A DNA stretch of 13,509 nucleotides from Halarsenatibacter sp964630835 (GCA_964630835.1 CAZVZM010000057.1:1-13509); one strand, 5' to 3'; positions 6,571-13,509 are shown, counted from the first letter of the stretch. Made by a program: numbers and translations. Notes: generated from the sequence alone by a model not told the origin.

Positions 6571-7536
6571 ATGCTGAGAATATTGCTTTTTACCTTTTTG
6601 CTCCTGGGAGCAGTTTATTTGATTTTATTTTATAAATCTCGTAAAAACATTTCTGCAAATGAGAGCTTTGGCCAGAAAAAAGATTATGGAAAAGAGACTT
6701 CTTCTAAAGTCTTTCATCCTGAAGAAAATACTCCCTATCTTCTCACGGTCCCTCACAGGCCTCTTATTATTGCTCACCGTGGGGGGGCAGCCCTCGGACC
6801 GGAAAACACAATGCAGGCCTTTGAAAATGCTGTTGAAATGGGTGTAGATATGCTGGAGGTTGATGTGAGGATGACTGCAGATAGCCAGCTTATCACCCAT
6901 CATGATGCCACAATTGACAGGATGACCGATGGCAGAGGTCTCATAGCTGATCTATGTCTGGCAGAGCTGGAGGCATATGATTTTGGCCACGGATTTTCCG
7001 AAGAAGAAAGAAGGACAGTAAGATCTTCAGAAAATGGAGAAAAAGCCGGATTAACTCTCCTGTCAGATGTTATGGAGAGGTTTTCAGAAGTTTCCCTTAC
7101 GGTGGAAATCAAAGATGAAGGTGCTCCCGGAAAGAAGGCTGTTGACAGAATAATCCGGCTGATTGAAAGATATAATTACAGAGGAAAAATAATTGTAGGG
7201 AGTTTTCACGACGAAGTCCAGAATTACGTTGCTGAAAATTATTCCTCCAGTATACCTTTTTCGGCGGCCCGCCGGGAAGTTTCAAAATTTTTCTTGCTGA
7301 GCAGGATGCGGCTAGGAGGTCTTTATACAGGCCTTATTTCGGCTCTGCAGCTGCCGACGAAATATTACGGATGTGATCTTACCCATCCCTCTATAATTAA
7401 CGCGGCTCATGACATGGGGATCTCCGTCCATTACTGGACAGTAAATGATCCCGAAGAGATGAAACGACTTATCGAACTTAATGTAGATGGAATTATCACA
7501 GATCGCCCCGATCTTTTGATTGAAATTGTCGAATGA
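6571..7536 (+). CDS. Membrane-anchored glycerophosphodiester phosphodiesterase
   Basis: The enzyme hydrolyses glycerophosphodiesters to glycerol-3-phosphate and an alcohol. The 321-residue product has an N-terminal membrane helix (3-21) and a GDPD TIM-barrel from about residue 64. Visible catalytic and metal residues are H69-R70-G-G, E78-N79-T, E96-x-D98, H111-D112, E179-x-K181 and the late W289-T-V-N and D-G-I-I-T-D-R-P. The catalytic His and all metal ligands are kept, so it should be active. Start is ATG at 6571 with GGGAGG (6553-6558) 12 nt away, rather long; no better start is seen. Anchoring suggests action on the outer face or on lipid headgroups. It follows the carboxypeptidase by 153 nt with no clear terminator. 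Confidence 0.93.
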   Translation: MLRILLFTFLLLGAVYLILFYKSRKNISANESFGQKKDYGKETSSKVFHPEENTPYLLTVPHRPLIIAHRGGAALGPENTMQAFENAVEMGVDMLEVDVRMTADSQLITHHDATIDRMTDGRGLIADLCLAELEAYDFGHGFSEEERRTVRSSENGEKAGLTLLSDVMERFSEVSLTVEIKDEGAPGKKAVDRIIRLIERYNYRGKIIVGSFHDEVQNYVAENYSSSIPFSAARREVSKFFLLSRMRLGGLYTGLISALQLPTKYYGCDLTHPSIINAAHDMGISVHYWTVNDPEEMKRLIELNVDGIITDRPDLLIEIVE

Positions 7537-7601
7537 ATTTTTTGCTGTAATTATTAAGGCAAACATTTTCACACCAAATTTACTCAGGGGATTGATTTAT
7601 A

Positions 7602-8306
7602 ATGAAAATAAAGCATAAAATTATAGTGATTTTTATAATTTTGCTTCTGGCTTTTGGCACGGGCTTCTTTCTTTCCTATCAGTATCAGGAGATTATTAGA
7701 GAGGGTGAAATACCTGAAGAAGATGCTGTTAAAGAGGAAAGCGAGGAGCGAGAACCGGCAGATCGAGGTATAACCCCGGAAGAAGTTTCCTATCAGGAGG
7801 ATAATGGCAGTTATACTTTGAAGATAACCGGACATGAAGCTGAGCGCATACTTTCCGATGATTACCCCTCGAAGCCTAAAATATCTCCGGAGGGCCGTTA
7901 TGTCAGCTATATAGCTCCTGCAGAATGGGAACAGATAGGCACTCTTTATGTCTACGACAGCATTGAACAGGAGGAGTATGCGCTGGTGGATGAAAAAGAT
8001 CTTCCTGATCAGCATACCCCCAAAAATTTATGGTGGCTGGATGAGGATCATATTCTTTTTGTGGGAGGCTTCGGATACGGAACGGTTTCTGTAGGAGGGA
8101 GTCTCTATGCAGCCCTCCTGAGCGAGAATGAAATCGTTGAAATATATCCTGAAGAAGAGAGAAAAGAGGTAAAGAATATAGAATTTGAAGGAGACAAAAT
8201 ACACATAAATATTGCGGAATTTGATGAAAGTTTTATTGATTATGAGGTAACTGTGGAAACTATATCGCGGGAGGATATTTATCAGATAATTGAGGACAAT
8301 GATTGA
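7602..8306 (+). CDS. Membrane-anchored DUF4652-like protein
   Basis: Function is not known. The 234-residue product has one N-terminal membrane helix (residues 7-26) then an acidic linker (about 30-60) and a soluble domain. The domain has beta-propeller-like pieces: S-K-P-K-I-S-P-E-G-R-Y-V-S-Y-I-A-P, L-Y-V-Y-D, L-W-W-L-D-E-D-H-I-L-F-V-G-G-F-G-Y-G-T-V-S-V-G-G-type repeats. These match my memory of DUF4652 proteins in clostridia, but this was not searched. Start ATG follows a weak CAGGGG at 7585-7590. It is likely cotranscribed with the small membrane gene 27 nt downstream. Confidence 0.72.
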   Translation: MKIKHKIIVIFIILLLAFGTGFFLSYQYQEIIREGEIPEEDAVKEESEEREPADRGITPEEVSYQEDNGSYTLKITGHEAERILSDDYPSKPKISPEGRYVSYIAPAEWEQIGTLYVYDSIEQEEYALVDEKDLPDQHTPKNLWWLDEDHILFVGGFGYGTVSVGGSLYAALLSENEIVEIYPEEERKEVKNIEFEGDKIHINIAEFDESFIDYEVTVETISREDIYQIIEDND

Positions 8307-8333
8307 TCTAACTGGCCGACTGGAGGTGTATAA

Positions 8334-8729
8334 ATGCCCCCTATTGCCTATTATGCGCTGGGAACAGTGTTTGTATTTTTTGGACTTATATTCTTTTCTC
8401 TGGGCAGCATCCTCAGTGGAGGTTTATCTTTTTTGATAGGAATATATATTGTCAACAGAGGAGTAAAGGTTAGCTGGAAACGCCAGGGGAAGTATGATGA
8501 TCCTCCCGAAGGTGTGTTCGAAGAGGATATGAAGGATTTATCTTCAAATCAGGTTCCATCTGAAGGCACGCCAGGAGAACCTTCACCTCATGAGGAGTCT
8601 AAAGAAGAGGTGCCTTTCTCTGAAAATTTAAAGCAGGAAGAGAAAACTGACTTTGCTCAAGCGGCGAAAAAAACTGCAGGAAAGGAGAAGGATTTCACGG
8701 GGACGGAGAACAAAGATGAGGAAAAATAA
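8334..8729 (+). CDS. Small two-helix membrane protein, unknown
   Basis: The 131-residue product has two close hydrophobic helices (about 5-25 and 27-42) then a basic turn (N-R-G-V-K-V-S-W-K-R) and a long hydrophilic acidic tail (55-131) with repeats of Glu, Lys and Pro, probably disordered and cytoplasmic by the positive-inside rule. Start ATG lies behind GGAGG (8322-8326). It directly follows the DUF4652-like gene and ends 13 nt before the IclR remnant. No family recognised. Confidence 0.82.
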   Translation: MPPIAYYALGTVFVFFGLIFFSLGSILSGGLSFLIGIYIVNRGVKVSWKRQGKYDDPPEGVFEEDMKDLSSNQVPSEGTPGEPSPHEESKEEVPFSENLKQEEKTDFAQAAKKTAGKEKDFTGTENKDEEK

Positions 8730-8741
8730 ATTGCAGGTTAA

Positions 8742-8966
8742 ACTTTAACATATAAAAGAGGCTATGCTGTCGATGATGAGGAATCAGAGACAGGAATAAG
8801 ATGTGTGGCCGGCCCCATTTTTGATCACACCGGAACTTTAGCTGCCGCCTTCAGCATTTCAGGACCGGCCAACAGACTAACCCGGGAAAAAATTGAAGAG
8901 ATCAGCGAGCTTATCGTAGATTATTCAAGGCGTATTTCCCGGGCCTTTGGGCATAATGAGTATTAA
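8742..8966 (+). pseudogene. Remnant of an IclR-family regulator (C-terminal part only)
   Basis: The frame opens just after a TAA at 8739-8741 and runs to TAA at 8964-8966. It reads K-R-G-Y-A-V-D-D-E-E-S-E-T-G-I-R-C-V-A-G-P-I-F-D-H-T-G-T-L-A-A-A-F-S-I-S-G-P-A-N-R-L, the characteristic C-terminal part of the IclR ligand-binding domain. The N-terminal winged helix and most of the effector domain, about 170 residues, are missing, and no start codon or ribosome site is present. The motif is complete in itself, so the loss was a deletion at the 5' side, joining it to the preceding gene end. Not expected to be functional. Confidence 0.88.
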
Positions 8967-8973
8967 CATTTTT

Positions 8974-9002
8974 TTGACAGGATTAGCATTATTACATATT
9001 CT
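8974..9002 (+). promoter_or_regulatory. Strong sigma-A-like promoter, antisense to the HesB-like gene
   Basis: TTGACA (8974-8979), a 17-nt spacer and TATTCT (8997-9002) make a near-consensus promoter on the + strand. It overlaps the 3' end of the reverse-strand HesB-like gene, and no + strand gene starts soon after. If active it would make an antisense RNA. Confidence 0.5.
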
Positions 9003-9324
9003 TAAGTCCCCGGGCTAGCAATCTGCTAAATGACCCTCTTCCTACCGAAGTTATAGTAATGCCCTCCTCTTTATCTTCAGCTTCCAGATTCTTCTGGATG
9101 TACACCTTCACTTCCTCAGCTACTACCTCATCGAACATATCCATAATCTCTTCAGATGGTTTTCTGGCCTGTACCACAGGCGCATAGGTTATGCCGCTTC
9201 AGCCACCACCGCGCTGCTCAAGTTTAATCGTTATAGATTCGCATTCGTTTTCCTGAAAGTATTCCCTGGCTGAGTCGGTAAACCTCACCTTTCTTTTCTT
9301 ACCTGCAGCCTTTTTAGGTCCCAT
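8992..9324 (-). CDS. HesB/IscA-like selenoprotein, in-frame TGA read as selenocysteine
   Basis: From ATG (9324-9322), behind AAGGGGGA, the frame runs 110 residues with one internal TGA at codon 42 (9201-9199) and stops at TAA (8994-8992). Around the TGA it reads E-Q-R-G-G-G-[TGA]-S-G-I-T-Y-A-P. HesB/IscA proteins carry G-G-G-C-S-G here, so TGA replaces the conserved Fe-S/metal-binding Cys. A named family of HesB-like selenoproteins has precisely this Sec. Codons on both sides of the TGA form one HesB fold, and a SECIS-like hairpin lies 17 nt downstream. The C-terminal C-G-C pair of IscA is absent; the other Cys is C28. The likely role is Fe-S or selenium/redox chemistry, unproven. A nonsense-mutated gene is the alternative. 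selA, selB, selC and selD would be needed elsewhere in the genome. Confidence 0.87.
9167..9201 (-). promoter_or_regulatory. Candidate SECIS element with UGA codon
   Basis: On the reverse strand the TGA (9201-9199) is followed after 17 nt by a 6-bp stem, GCCTGT / ACAGGC, with loop GGT (9181-9167). Bacterial SECIS elements have a short stem with a G-U in the apical loop, about 16-37 nt after the UGA; the loop here starts about 23 nt after. A second hairpin, GCATA-ACC-TATGC (9194-9182), fills the gap. Confidence 0.7.
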
Positions 9325-9399
9325 AATATTTCCCCCTTATTTTGAGATTAATTATTTTGGATTAATTTTCTTTAACATTACACATTCTACTCTGCAAAA

Positions 9400-9408
9400 A
9401 TTATATCA
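9400..9408 (-). promoter_or_regulatory. Extended -10 promoter of the HesB-like gene
   Basis: Read on the reverse strand, TGATATAAT (9408-9400) is a perfect extended -10 (TGnTATAAT), 76 nt before the ATG. The -35 is weak (TTACTG at 16 nt). A small inverted repeat, CCTG-agcta-CAGG (9409-9421), sits in the spacer. Confidence 0.6.
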
Positions 9409-9424
9409 CCTGAGCTACAGGCAG

Positions 9425-9714
9425 TAAGTATACCACTTTACAGTCGGCCTGAGCGCCTTTTATATTTGAATTTTGCTTGATGGAATTCCTGATATTCGAG
9501 TAATACAATTTCAAAAATTTGATGACATCGACTTGCTGAAGTGCTATATTGGCATAAAAATAAATCAACTGTTAATATGGCTAATAAGTAATTTTTCCCT
9601 TAAACACCCAAGGAAGGTAAATGACTTTTTATGCAGAAATAAGTATTAGGCAGGGGTAGAGTATATTTTTCAGCTCTGAAGCTATACACGGATTACTTAA
9701 ATGCGATTTTCAAT
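9425..9714. other. Intergenic stretch with no clear gene
   Basis: This stretch lies between the HesB-like promoter and the Crp-family gene. Frames on both strands are short, A/T-rich and lack ribosome sites. A near-palindrome at 9519-9531 (TTGATG-A-CATCGA) is similar to a Crp/Fnr half-site pair but has an odd spacing. No RNA gene was recognised. Confidence 0.5.
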
Positions 9715-9737
9715 TAACTGTTTTCGTTTCGCAGTTA
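9715..9737. promoter_or_regulatory. Inverted repeat just ahead of the Crp-family gene
   Basis: TAACTG (9715-9720) and CAGTTA (9732-9737) form a perfect 6-bp inverted repeat with an 11-nt spacer, directly followed by the G-rich ribosome site. A hairpin here could hinder ribosomes, or the repeat could be an autoregulatory operator. Confidence 0.45.
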
Positions 9738-9750
9738 GGGGGGATAGCTG

Positions 9751-10446
9751 GTGAATGTACCTGAATGTATGCTGGATCTACCTGTTTTTAATGAAATAGA
9801 TCCTCAGAAAAAATTCGGGCTTTTACAGGTCGTAAATCCCTGCAGCTATCAGGCTGGAGAGATAATTTTTCGACAGGGACAGGATCTTGATCAGGTTTAT
9901 TTTATCAAAAAAGGTCGGGTTATTCTTAAGAGATCGTTTCCCGGAGGCGAAGAAATTACCCTGGGGATAGCGGGTGAAAACGATATCATGGGCAGCAGAG
10001 CTTTAACCGCCAATAAAAAGCATATTGCCACAGGTCGAGCCATGGAAGAGGTATTTTTATGCACATGTTCTATGTCGCGGCTTAAAAGCATGATGAAAGA
10101 AAATCACAGGATAGCTATTCAGATAATCCAAAATATAGGTGACAAACTTGAGGACAGAGAGTTGAAGATCAGTGAACTGGCCGCCTTTGATGTGAGAAGA
10201 AGGCTGCTTTCACTTCTTGAGAGATTGGCCGATAAATTTGGCCGCAGAACAGACGAGGGCATAGAAATTGATCTGAATCTCACTCATCGAGATATGGCCG
10301 ATTTTATCGGAGCTTCCCGTGTGATGGTCAGCAATATTTTACAGGAATTTAAAGGAGTATCTGCCTATCGAGGCCGGGTAGTCATAACAGATCCTGAAGT
10401 TTTTTTCGATGAGAGAGGAGAGCTTGAACGTTCAGAAATCAGATAA
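9751..10446 (+). CDS. Crp/Fnr-family transcriptional regulator
   Basis: The 231-residue product has an N-terminal cNMP-binding-type beta barrel (about 18-115, with Q-A-G-E-I-I-F-R-Q-G, F-I-K-K-G-R-V) and a C-terminal winged helix (about 148-215, with T-H-R-D-M-A-D-F-I-G-A-S-R-V-M-V-S-N-I-L). The R-S pair that binds cAMP in Crp is not seen at its position (H91-I92), so it probably senses something else. Cysteines are C6, C31, C104 and C106; they are not spaced like the Fnr cluster, yet a redox or metal role is possible. GTG start at 9751 follows a GGGGGGA. It heads a likely operon with a lipid kinase and NikR, 33 and 16 nt apart. Confidence 0.9.
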   Translation: MNVPECMLDLPVFNEIDPQKKFGLLQVVNPCSYQAGEIIFRQGQDLDQVYFIKKGRVILKRSFPGGEEITLGIAGENDIMGSRALTANKKHIATGRAMEEVFLCTCSMSRLKSMMKENHRIAIQIIQNIGDKLEDRELKISELAAFDVRRRLLSLLERLADKFGRRTDEGIEIDLNLTHRDMADFIGASRVMVSNILQEFKGVSAYRGRVVITDPEVFFDERGELERSEIR

Positions 10447-10479
10447 TATGAGAGATATAAAAGATGAGGGATAGAAAAT

Positions 10480-11406
10480 ATGAAGAAAATTTTTTTGGCT
10501 TACAATTCCCGGGCGGGAGATGCCAATTTTAGCAGACGACTTCACTCCTTTATAGATATTTTTCAAAAGGATTTTATGATAGAAATTAATGACATAGTTG
10601 GTGTTGATATCGCTGAGCGGCTTGAGCATATAGATACAGGCGATTATAGCCATTTTATAGTTGCAGGGGGAGATGGAACCGTAAACAGTTTTATTAATGC
10701 TTTGATGCAAAATGAGGGCAGACTTCCGGTGGGGATTTTGCCCATCGGTACCAGCAATGATTTCGCCACCTATCTTAAGCTGCCAGAAGACTTCAGGGAG
10801 TATTTTCGCCTCCTTCAGAATGAAGAAAATGTCAGGCCTCTGGATGTGGGAAAAATTAATGATATTCACTTTATAAATGTATGTGCCTGCGGGTTTTTAA
10901 CCTCGGTGCCCTATGAAACCCCTTCAGATCTCAAAAATATGTTCGGAAAGCTGGCCTACTACTTAAAAGGAGTGCAAAAACTCACGGAACTTAAGCCTCT
11001 GCCCTTAAAGATATCTGCTCCTGAGTTTGAACTGGAGGATGAGCTTTGCCTTTTTGTAATCCTCAACAGCGGTCGGGCCGGCGGTTTTTCGGATCTTGTG
11101 CCCTCAGGCAGGCCGGATGATGGTAAATTTGAACTCCTTGCCATTCGCTATGGTGGAGTTTATGATATGTTCACTGCTTTAATGGATGCTTTTATCAATA
11201 AGGAGTGGCGTTCAAACGAAAACATTATTTTTCACAGGAGTGATCGATTTGAGGTGGAGTATTGCGGCTCTGAAGATTTAATGAAATGTGATATTGATGG
11301 AGAAAAAGGTCCTGCACTTCCGTTGAGCATTGAGGTTGTTGAGAGGGCTATTCCTTTCATAATGGATACTGGTAAAATGTCTTTTGATTATGGAGGTAAG
11401 CTCTAA
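10480..11406 (+). CDS. Diacylglycerol-kinase-family lipid kinase
   Basis: This soluble ATP-dependent lipid kinase of the DgkB/YegS/BmrU type phosphorylates diacylglycerol or a related lipid. The 308-residue product has the phosphate-binding N-terminus (Y-N-S-R-A-G), G-G-D-G-T-V-N (63-69), G-I-L-P-I-G-T-S-N-D-F-A (85-96) and a late sandwich domain (about 130-300). In DgkB these parts bind ATP and Mg. The G-x-G-T-x-N-D-F-A signature is nearly intact. ATG start; no strong ribosome site, only GAGGGATAG. Lies downstream of the Crp-family gene; a shared signal with lipid remodelling is inference. Exact substrate is not known. Confidence 0.92.
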   Translation: MKKIFLAYNSRAGDANFSRRLHSFIDIFQKDFMIEINDIVGVDIAERLEHIDTGDYSHFIVAGGDGTVNSFINALMQNEGRLPVGILPIGTSNDFATYLKLPEDFREYFRLLQNEENVRPLDVGKINDIHFINVCACGFLTSVPYETPSDLKNMFGKLAYYLKGVQKLTELKPLPLKISAPEFELEDELCLFVILNSGRAGGFSDLVPSGRPDDGKFELLAIRYGGVYDMFTALMDAFINKEWRSNENIIFHRSDRFEVEYCGSEDLMKCDIDGEKGPALPLSIEVVERAIPFIMDTGKMSFDYGGKL

Positions 11407-11422
11407 ACAGGAGGGAAATAAA

Positions 11423-11845
11423 GTGTCGGAAGTTGTCAGATTCGGTGTTTCCATTGAGAAAGATCTCCTTGAAAAATACGATAAAATCATCAGTGAAAGT
11501 TACAGCAATCGCTCGGAGGCAATCCGCGATTTGATCAGGGATCGCATCGTTGAGGAGAAAAAACGCAGCAGCGATGAGGAGGTCATCGGATCTCTCACAC
11601 TTCTCTTTAACCATCATCAGCGCGAATTGACTGAAAAGATGCTGAAAATACAGCATGATTATCCTGATATTTTTAAATCCAACCTTCACATGCACGTCAG
11701 CCATGATTTCTGTCTGGAGGTACTGATTATGCAGGGGAGGGCTCACATGCTGCGTGAGGCAGGAAACAGACTTATTGGTCTCAAAGGTGTTCAGCACGGT
11801 AAACTCACTCTTACGTCGATGGTGGAAGATTTTAGTCTGGATTGA
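11423..11845 (+). CDS. nikR: NikR nickel-responsive transcriptional regulator
   Basis: The 140-residue product starts at GTG 11423, behind GGAGGG (11410-11415); an upstream ATG at 11384 overlaps the kinase gene and is not preferred. The N-terminal ribbon-helix-helix (2-45: V-V-R-F-G-V-S-I-E-K-D-L-L, S-N-R-S-E-A-I-R-D-L-I-R-D) binds DNA and the C-terminal ACT-like domain binds nickel. The high-affinity Ni ligands are conserved: H78, H89, H91 and C97, matching H76, H87, H89 and C95 of the E. coli protein. Tetramers repress nickel uptake genes when nickel is plentiful. No nik or cbi transport genes are nearby in the window, and no GTATGA-type operator was seen. Confidence 0.94.
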   Translation: MSEVVRFGVSIEKDLLEKYDKIISESYSNRSEAIRDLIRDRIVEEKKRSSDEEVIGSLTLLFNHHQRELTEKMLKIQHDYPDIFKSNLHMHVSHDFCLEVLIMQGRAHMLREAGNRLIGLKGVQHGKLTLTSMVEDFSLD

Positions 11846-11873
11846 ACAATACTCTTTATGATTTGCGTTTTAT

Positions 11874-11901
11874 TTTTCACGTTATTTTGAACATATATAA
11901 T
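11874..11901 (+). promoter_or_regulatory. Candidate promoter of bioY
   Basis: TATAAT (11896-11901) has a weak TTTTCA (11874-11879) 16 nt upstream, about 35 nt ahead of the bioY start. No BirA-type operator (TTGTTAACC with its inverted half) was seen around it. Confidence 0.45.
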
Positions 11902-11935
11902 TAATTACAATACCCGATTGGATGGGATAGTAATT

Positions 11936-12505
11936 ATGAAGAAAAGCGGTTACGGAAAAAATAGCGTTAAAGACTTTAGGCGCCTGGTTTATCCCGCTCT
12001 TATGGCTGCTCTTACAGGTCTGGGTGCATATGTGATAATTCCCCTGCCCTTCAGCCCGGTGCCGGTGACTTTTCAAAATCTTTTTGTTCTATTATCCGGT
12101 ATGATGTTGGGAGTTCGGAACGGGACGGTCAGTCAGCTGTTATATCTTTTTCTGGGAATAGCAGGTCTTCCAGTTTTTGCGGGAGGCACGGCAGGACCGG
12201 GTGTTCTGGCATCACCAACTGGCGGCTTTCTCCTGGCATTTCCTGTGGCTGCTTTTCTCATCGGTTATCTCAGCGGAGGAAGGTTATATAAAAGTGTTTT
12301 GGCCGGAGGGGCTGGTCTGGCAGTCATCTATATATCTGGAGCTTTAAATATGATCATTTTCTGGGAGTTTGCTCCGGGACAGGCTATTTTAGCCGGTGTT
12401 TTGCCCTTTTTACCTGGAGATATATTTAAGCTGGCTGTGGCTGCCGCCCTGATTTCCAGTCTGCCTCAATACATGCTTGATAAGCTGAGGGCAAAACGTA
12501 TCTGA
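11936..12505 (+). CDS. bioY: BioY biotin transporter substrate-binding component
   Basis: BioY is the membrane S component of ECF-type biotin uptake. The protein starts M-K-K at 11936, preceded by GATGGGA at 11920-11926; an ATG at 11918 gives six more residues without a ribosome site. The product (189 residues) has about six hydrophobic helices and the BioY signature region: P-L-P-F-S-P-V-P-V-T-F-Q-N, L-G-I-A-G-L-P-V-F-A-G-G, S-P-T-G-G-F-L. No ECF ATPase or T component is adjacent, so it either works with a shared module or alone. Biotin import would fit an organism unable to make it; this is inferred. Confidence 0.94.
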   Translation: MKKSGYGKNSVKDFRRLVYPALMAALTGLGAYVIIPLPFSPVPVTFQNLFVLLSGMMLGVRNGTVSQLLYLFLGIAGLPVFAGGTAGPGVLASPTGGFLLAFPVAAFLIGYLSGGRLYKSVLAGGAGLAVIYISGALNMIIFWEFAPGQAILAGVLPFLPGDIFKLAVAAALISSLPQYMLDKLRAKRI

Positions 12506-12557
12506 TCGTTTATGTCCAGTTGAAATTCCGCCGAAAACAGACCGGAGCTGATTTTAT

Positions 12558-13509
12558 ATGCTGAGAAAACTGGAAGTGGTTGTTCCCGTTGATCGCGAGG
12601 AAGATCTCGTTGATATTCTAAATGAATACGAACTGGTAGATAAGCTCCAGGTGTCTCTCTGGGAGGATAAAGCTCTCTATTTGATTACGCTCAGGGGAAA
12701 GGATAGCGGCTCCCTGCTGGATGAGATAGAAGCCTCACTGGCTGGAGAGAAAGATTTTCGTTTGAATGTGCAGGCCGTTGAGGCTACCCTGCCTCCACTG
12801 GAAGAGCTGGAGGAAAAGCAGGAGGAAGAAAGCGAAATTTCAGAGGATTTTCATGTTGAGGGTAGTGATGAAGAAGAGGGAGATGAACAATCCGGGAACA
12901 GTTTAAGCCGCCAGGAGTTATACACCGAAATAAGCTCTTCTGTGACATTAAATCGAAATTATTTGCTGATGTGTGCTTTTTCTGCGATTGTAGCCAGCAG
13001 CGGAGTCCTGCAGGGAAATGTAGCAGTCATAATAGGAGCTATGGTCATAGCCCCGCTGCTCGGGCCCAATGTGGGTCTGGCTCTTGCTGCTGCTCTGGGG
13101 GATGTGGATCTGGGCAAAAAGGCCATGAAGGCAGCTCTTGCCGGGGTTTTGATATCGGTGGCAGTGGCTGTCCTGGCAGGATTTTTACTGCAGCCGGAGC
13201 AGTGGTCGCCGGAGGTTTTAAGCCGCACTGATATAGGCTGGGGAGATATTGCTCTCGGCCTTGCTTCGGGCAGCGCAGGCAGCCTGGCCTTTACCACTGG
13301 AGCTGCCAATGCAGTCATAGGGGTGATGATTGCGGTAGCATTGATGCCTCCGCTGGTGGTTGTAGGGCTGCTTTTTGGAGCAGGAGAGTTTTCTCTTTCT
13401 CTGGGGGCACTTTTGCTTTTCATATCAAATGTGATATGCATTAATCTTTCCGGGGTTGTTACGTTTTTATTTCAGGGGATTGCGCCCCTTAACTGGTGGG
13501 AAAAAAAGA
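12558..13509 (+). CDS. DUF389 (TIGR00341-type) membrane protein, cut by the window end
   Basis: From ATG at 12558 (GGAG at 12544-12547) the frame stays open to the last base, 317 codons. Residues 1-80 form a small soluble alpha/beta domain. Residues 80-120 are an acidic linker. Then follow hydrophobic helices with the family signature N-R-N-Y-L-L-M, S-S-G-V-L-Q-G-N-V-A-V-I-I-G-A-M-V-I-A-P-L-L-G-P, and A-L-M-P-P-L-V-V-V-G-L. The family is conserved in bacteria and archaea and its function is unknown. The C-terminus lies outside the window. Confidence 0.92.
   Translation, partial: MLRKLEVVVPVDREEDLVDILNEYELVDKLQVSLWEDKALYLITLRGKDSGSLLDEIEASLAGEKDFRLNVQAVEATLPPLEELEEKQEEESEISEDFHVEGSDEEEGDEQSGNSLSRQELYTEISSSVTLNRNYLLMCAFSAIVASSGVLQGNVAVIIGAMVIAPLLGPNVGLALAAALGDVDLGKKAMKAALAGVLISVAVAVLAGFLLQPEQWSPEVLSRTDIGWGDIALGLASGSAGSLAFTTGAANAVIGVMIAVALMPPLVVVGLLFGAGEFSLSLGALLLFISNVICINLSGVVTFLFQGIAPLNWWEKK

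Noticed and set aside
7537..7601. Terminator after the GDPD gene
   Set aside because: Only a 5-bp TTTGC/GCAAA stem with a weak T-tract; not sufficient.
9519..9531. Fnr/Crp operator
   Set aside because: Only a partial palindrome with a 3-nt centre instead of the expected 4; too weak to call.
9406..9580. Reverse-strand frame with a short protein-like end and a tRNA D-arm-like string (GTAGCTCAGG)
   Set aside because: No start, no ribosome site and no clover-leaf pairing; likely chance.
12959..13441. Long reverse-strand frame of 160 residues
   Set aside because: It is antisense to the DUF389 gene, whose family signature is clear; the Ala/Pro/Thr-rich translation is a shadow.

Overview
The window looks like chromosome from an anaerobic, probably salt-adapted Firmicute with an outer membrane, most like Halanaerobiales. 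This is inference. The evidence is strong GGAGG ribosome sites, AbrB and D-Ala-D-Ala carboxypeptidase genes of Firmicute type, a Skp/OmpH-like periplasmic chaperone (expected only with an outer membrane), and many very acidic proteins. The species cannot be fixed from sequence alone.

Layout: 92-547 is an OmpH/Skp-like secreted protein that appears to start at ATT, followed by a strong terminator. 773-3160 is a two-gene operon, a membrane NfeD protease and a stomatin/SPFH partner with a very acidic tail. It ends in a long hairpin with a tandem 14-nt repeat in its loop, facing a reverse-strand AbrB-type regulator (3245-3493). 3753-4019 is a small membrane ORF with no ATG/GTG/TTG start but a well-placed ATT. 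4052-4738 (reverse) is a ThiF/MoeB-like enzyme lacking the usual cysteines. A roughly 500-base non-coding stretch with inverted repeats precedes a D-Ala-D-Ala carboxypeptidase (5245-6417), a membrane-anchored glycerophosphodiester phosphodiesterase (6571-7536), a DUF4652-like lipid-anchorless membrane protein (7602-8306) and a small membrane protein (8334-8729).

The most interesting part is 8742-9408. A decayed IclR C-terminal fragment is followed, on the reverse strand, by a HesB/IscA-like gene with an in-frame TGA exactly where the family has its conserved cysteine (GGG-U-SG), with a hairpin just downstream that fits a bacterial SECIS element. It is therefore a probable selenoprotein gene that ordinary gene calling would split or miss.

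9751-11845 is a likely operon of a Crp/Fnr-family regulator, a diacylglycerol-kinase-type lipid kinase and a NikR nickel regulator. BioY, the biotin transporter S component, follows (11936-12505), and a DUF389 membrane protein (from 12558) runs off the window end.

Functionally the window is mostly cell-envelope genes (periplasmic chaperone, membrane quality control, peptidoglycan trimming, lipid turnover and phosphorylation) mixed with small regulators and metal/cofactor genes. No mobile element, CRISPR array, rRNA or tRNA was found.
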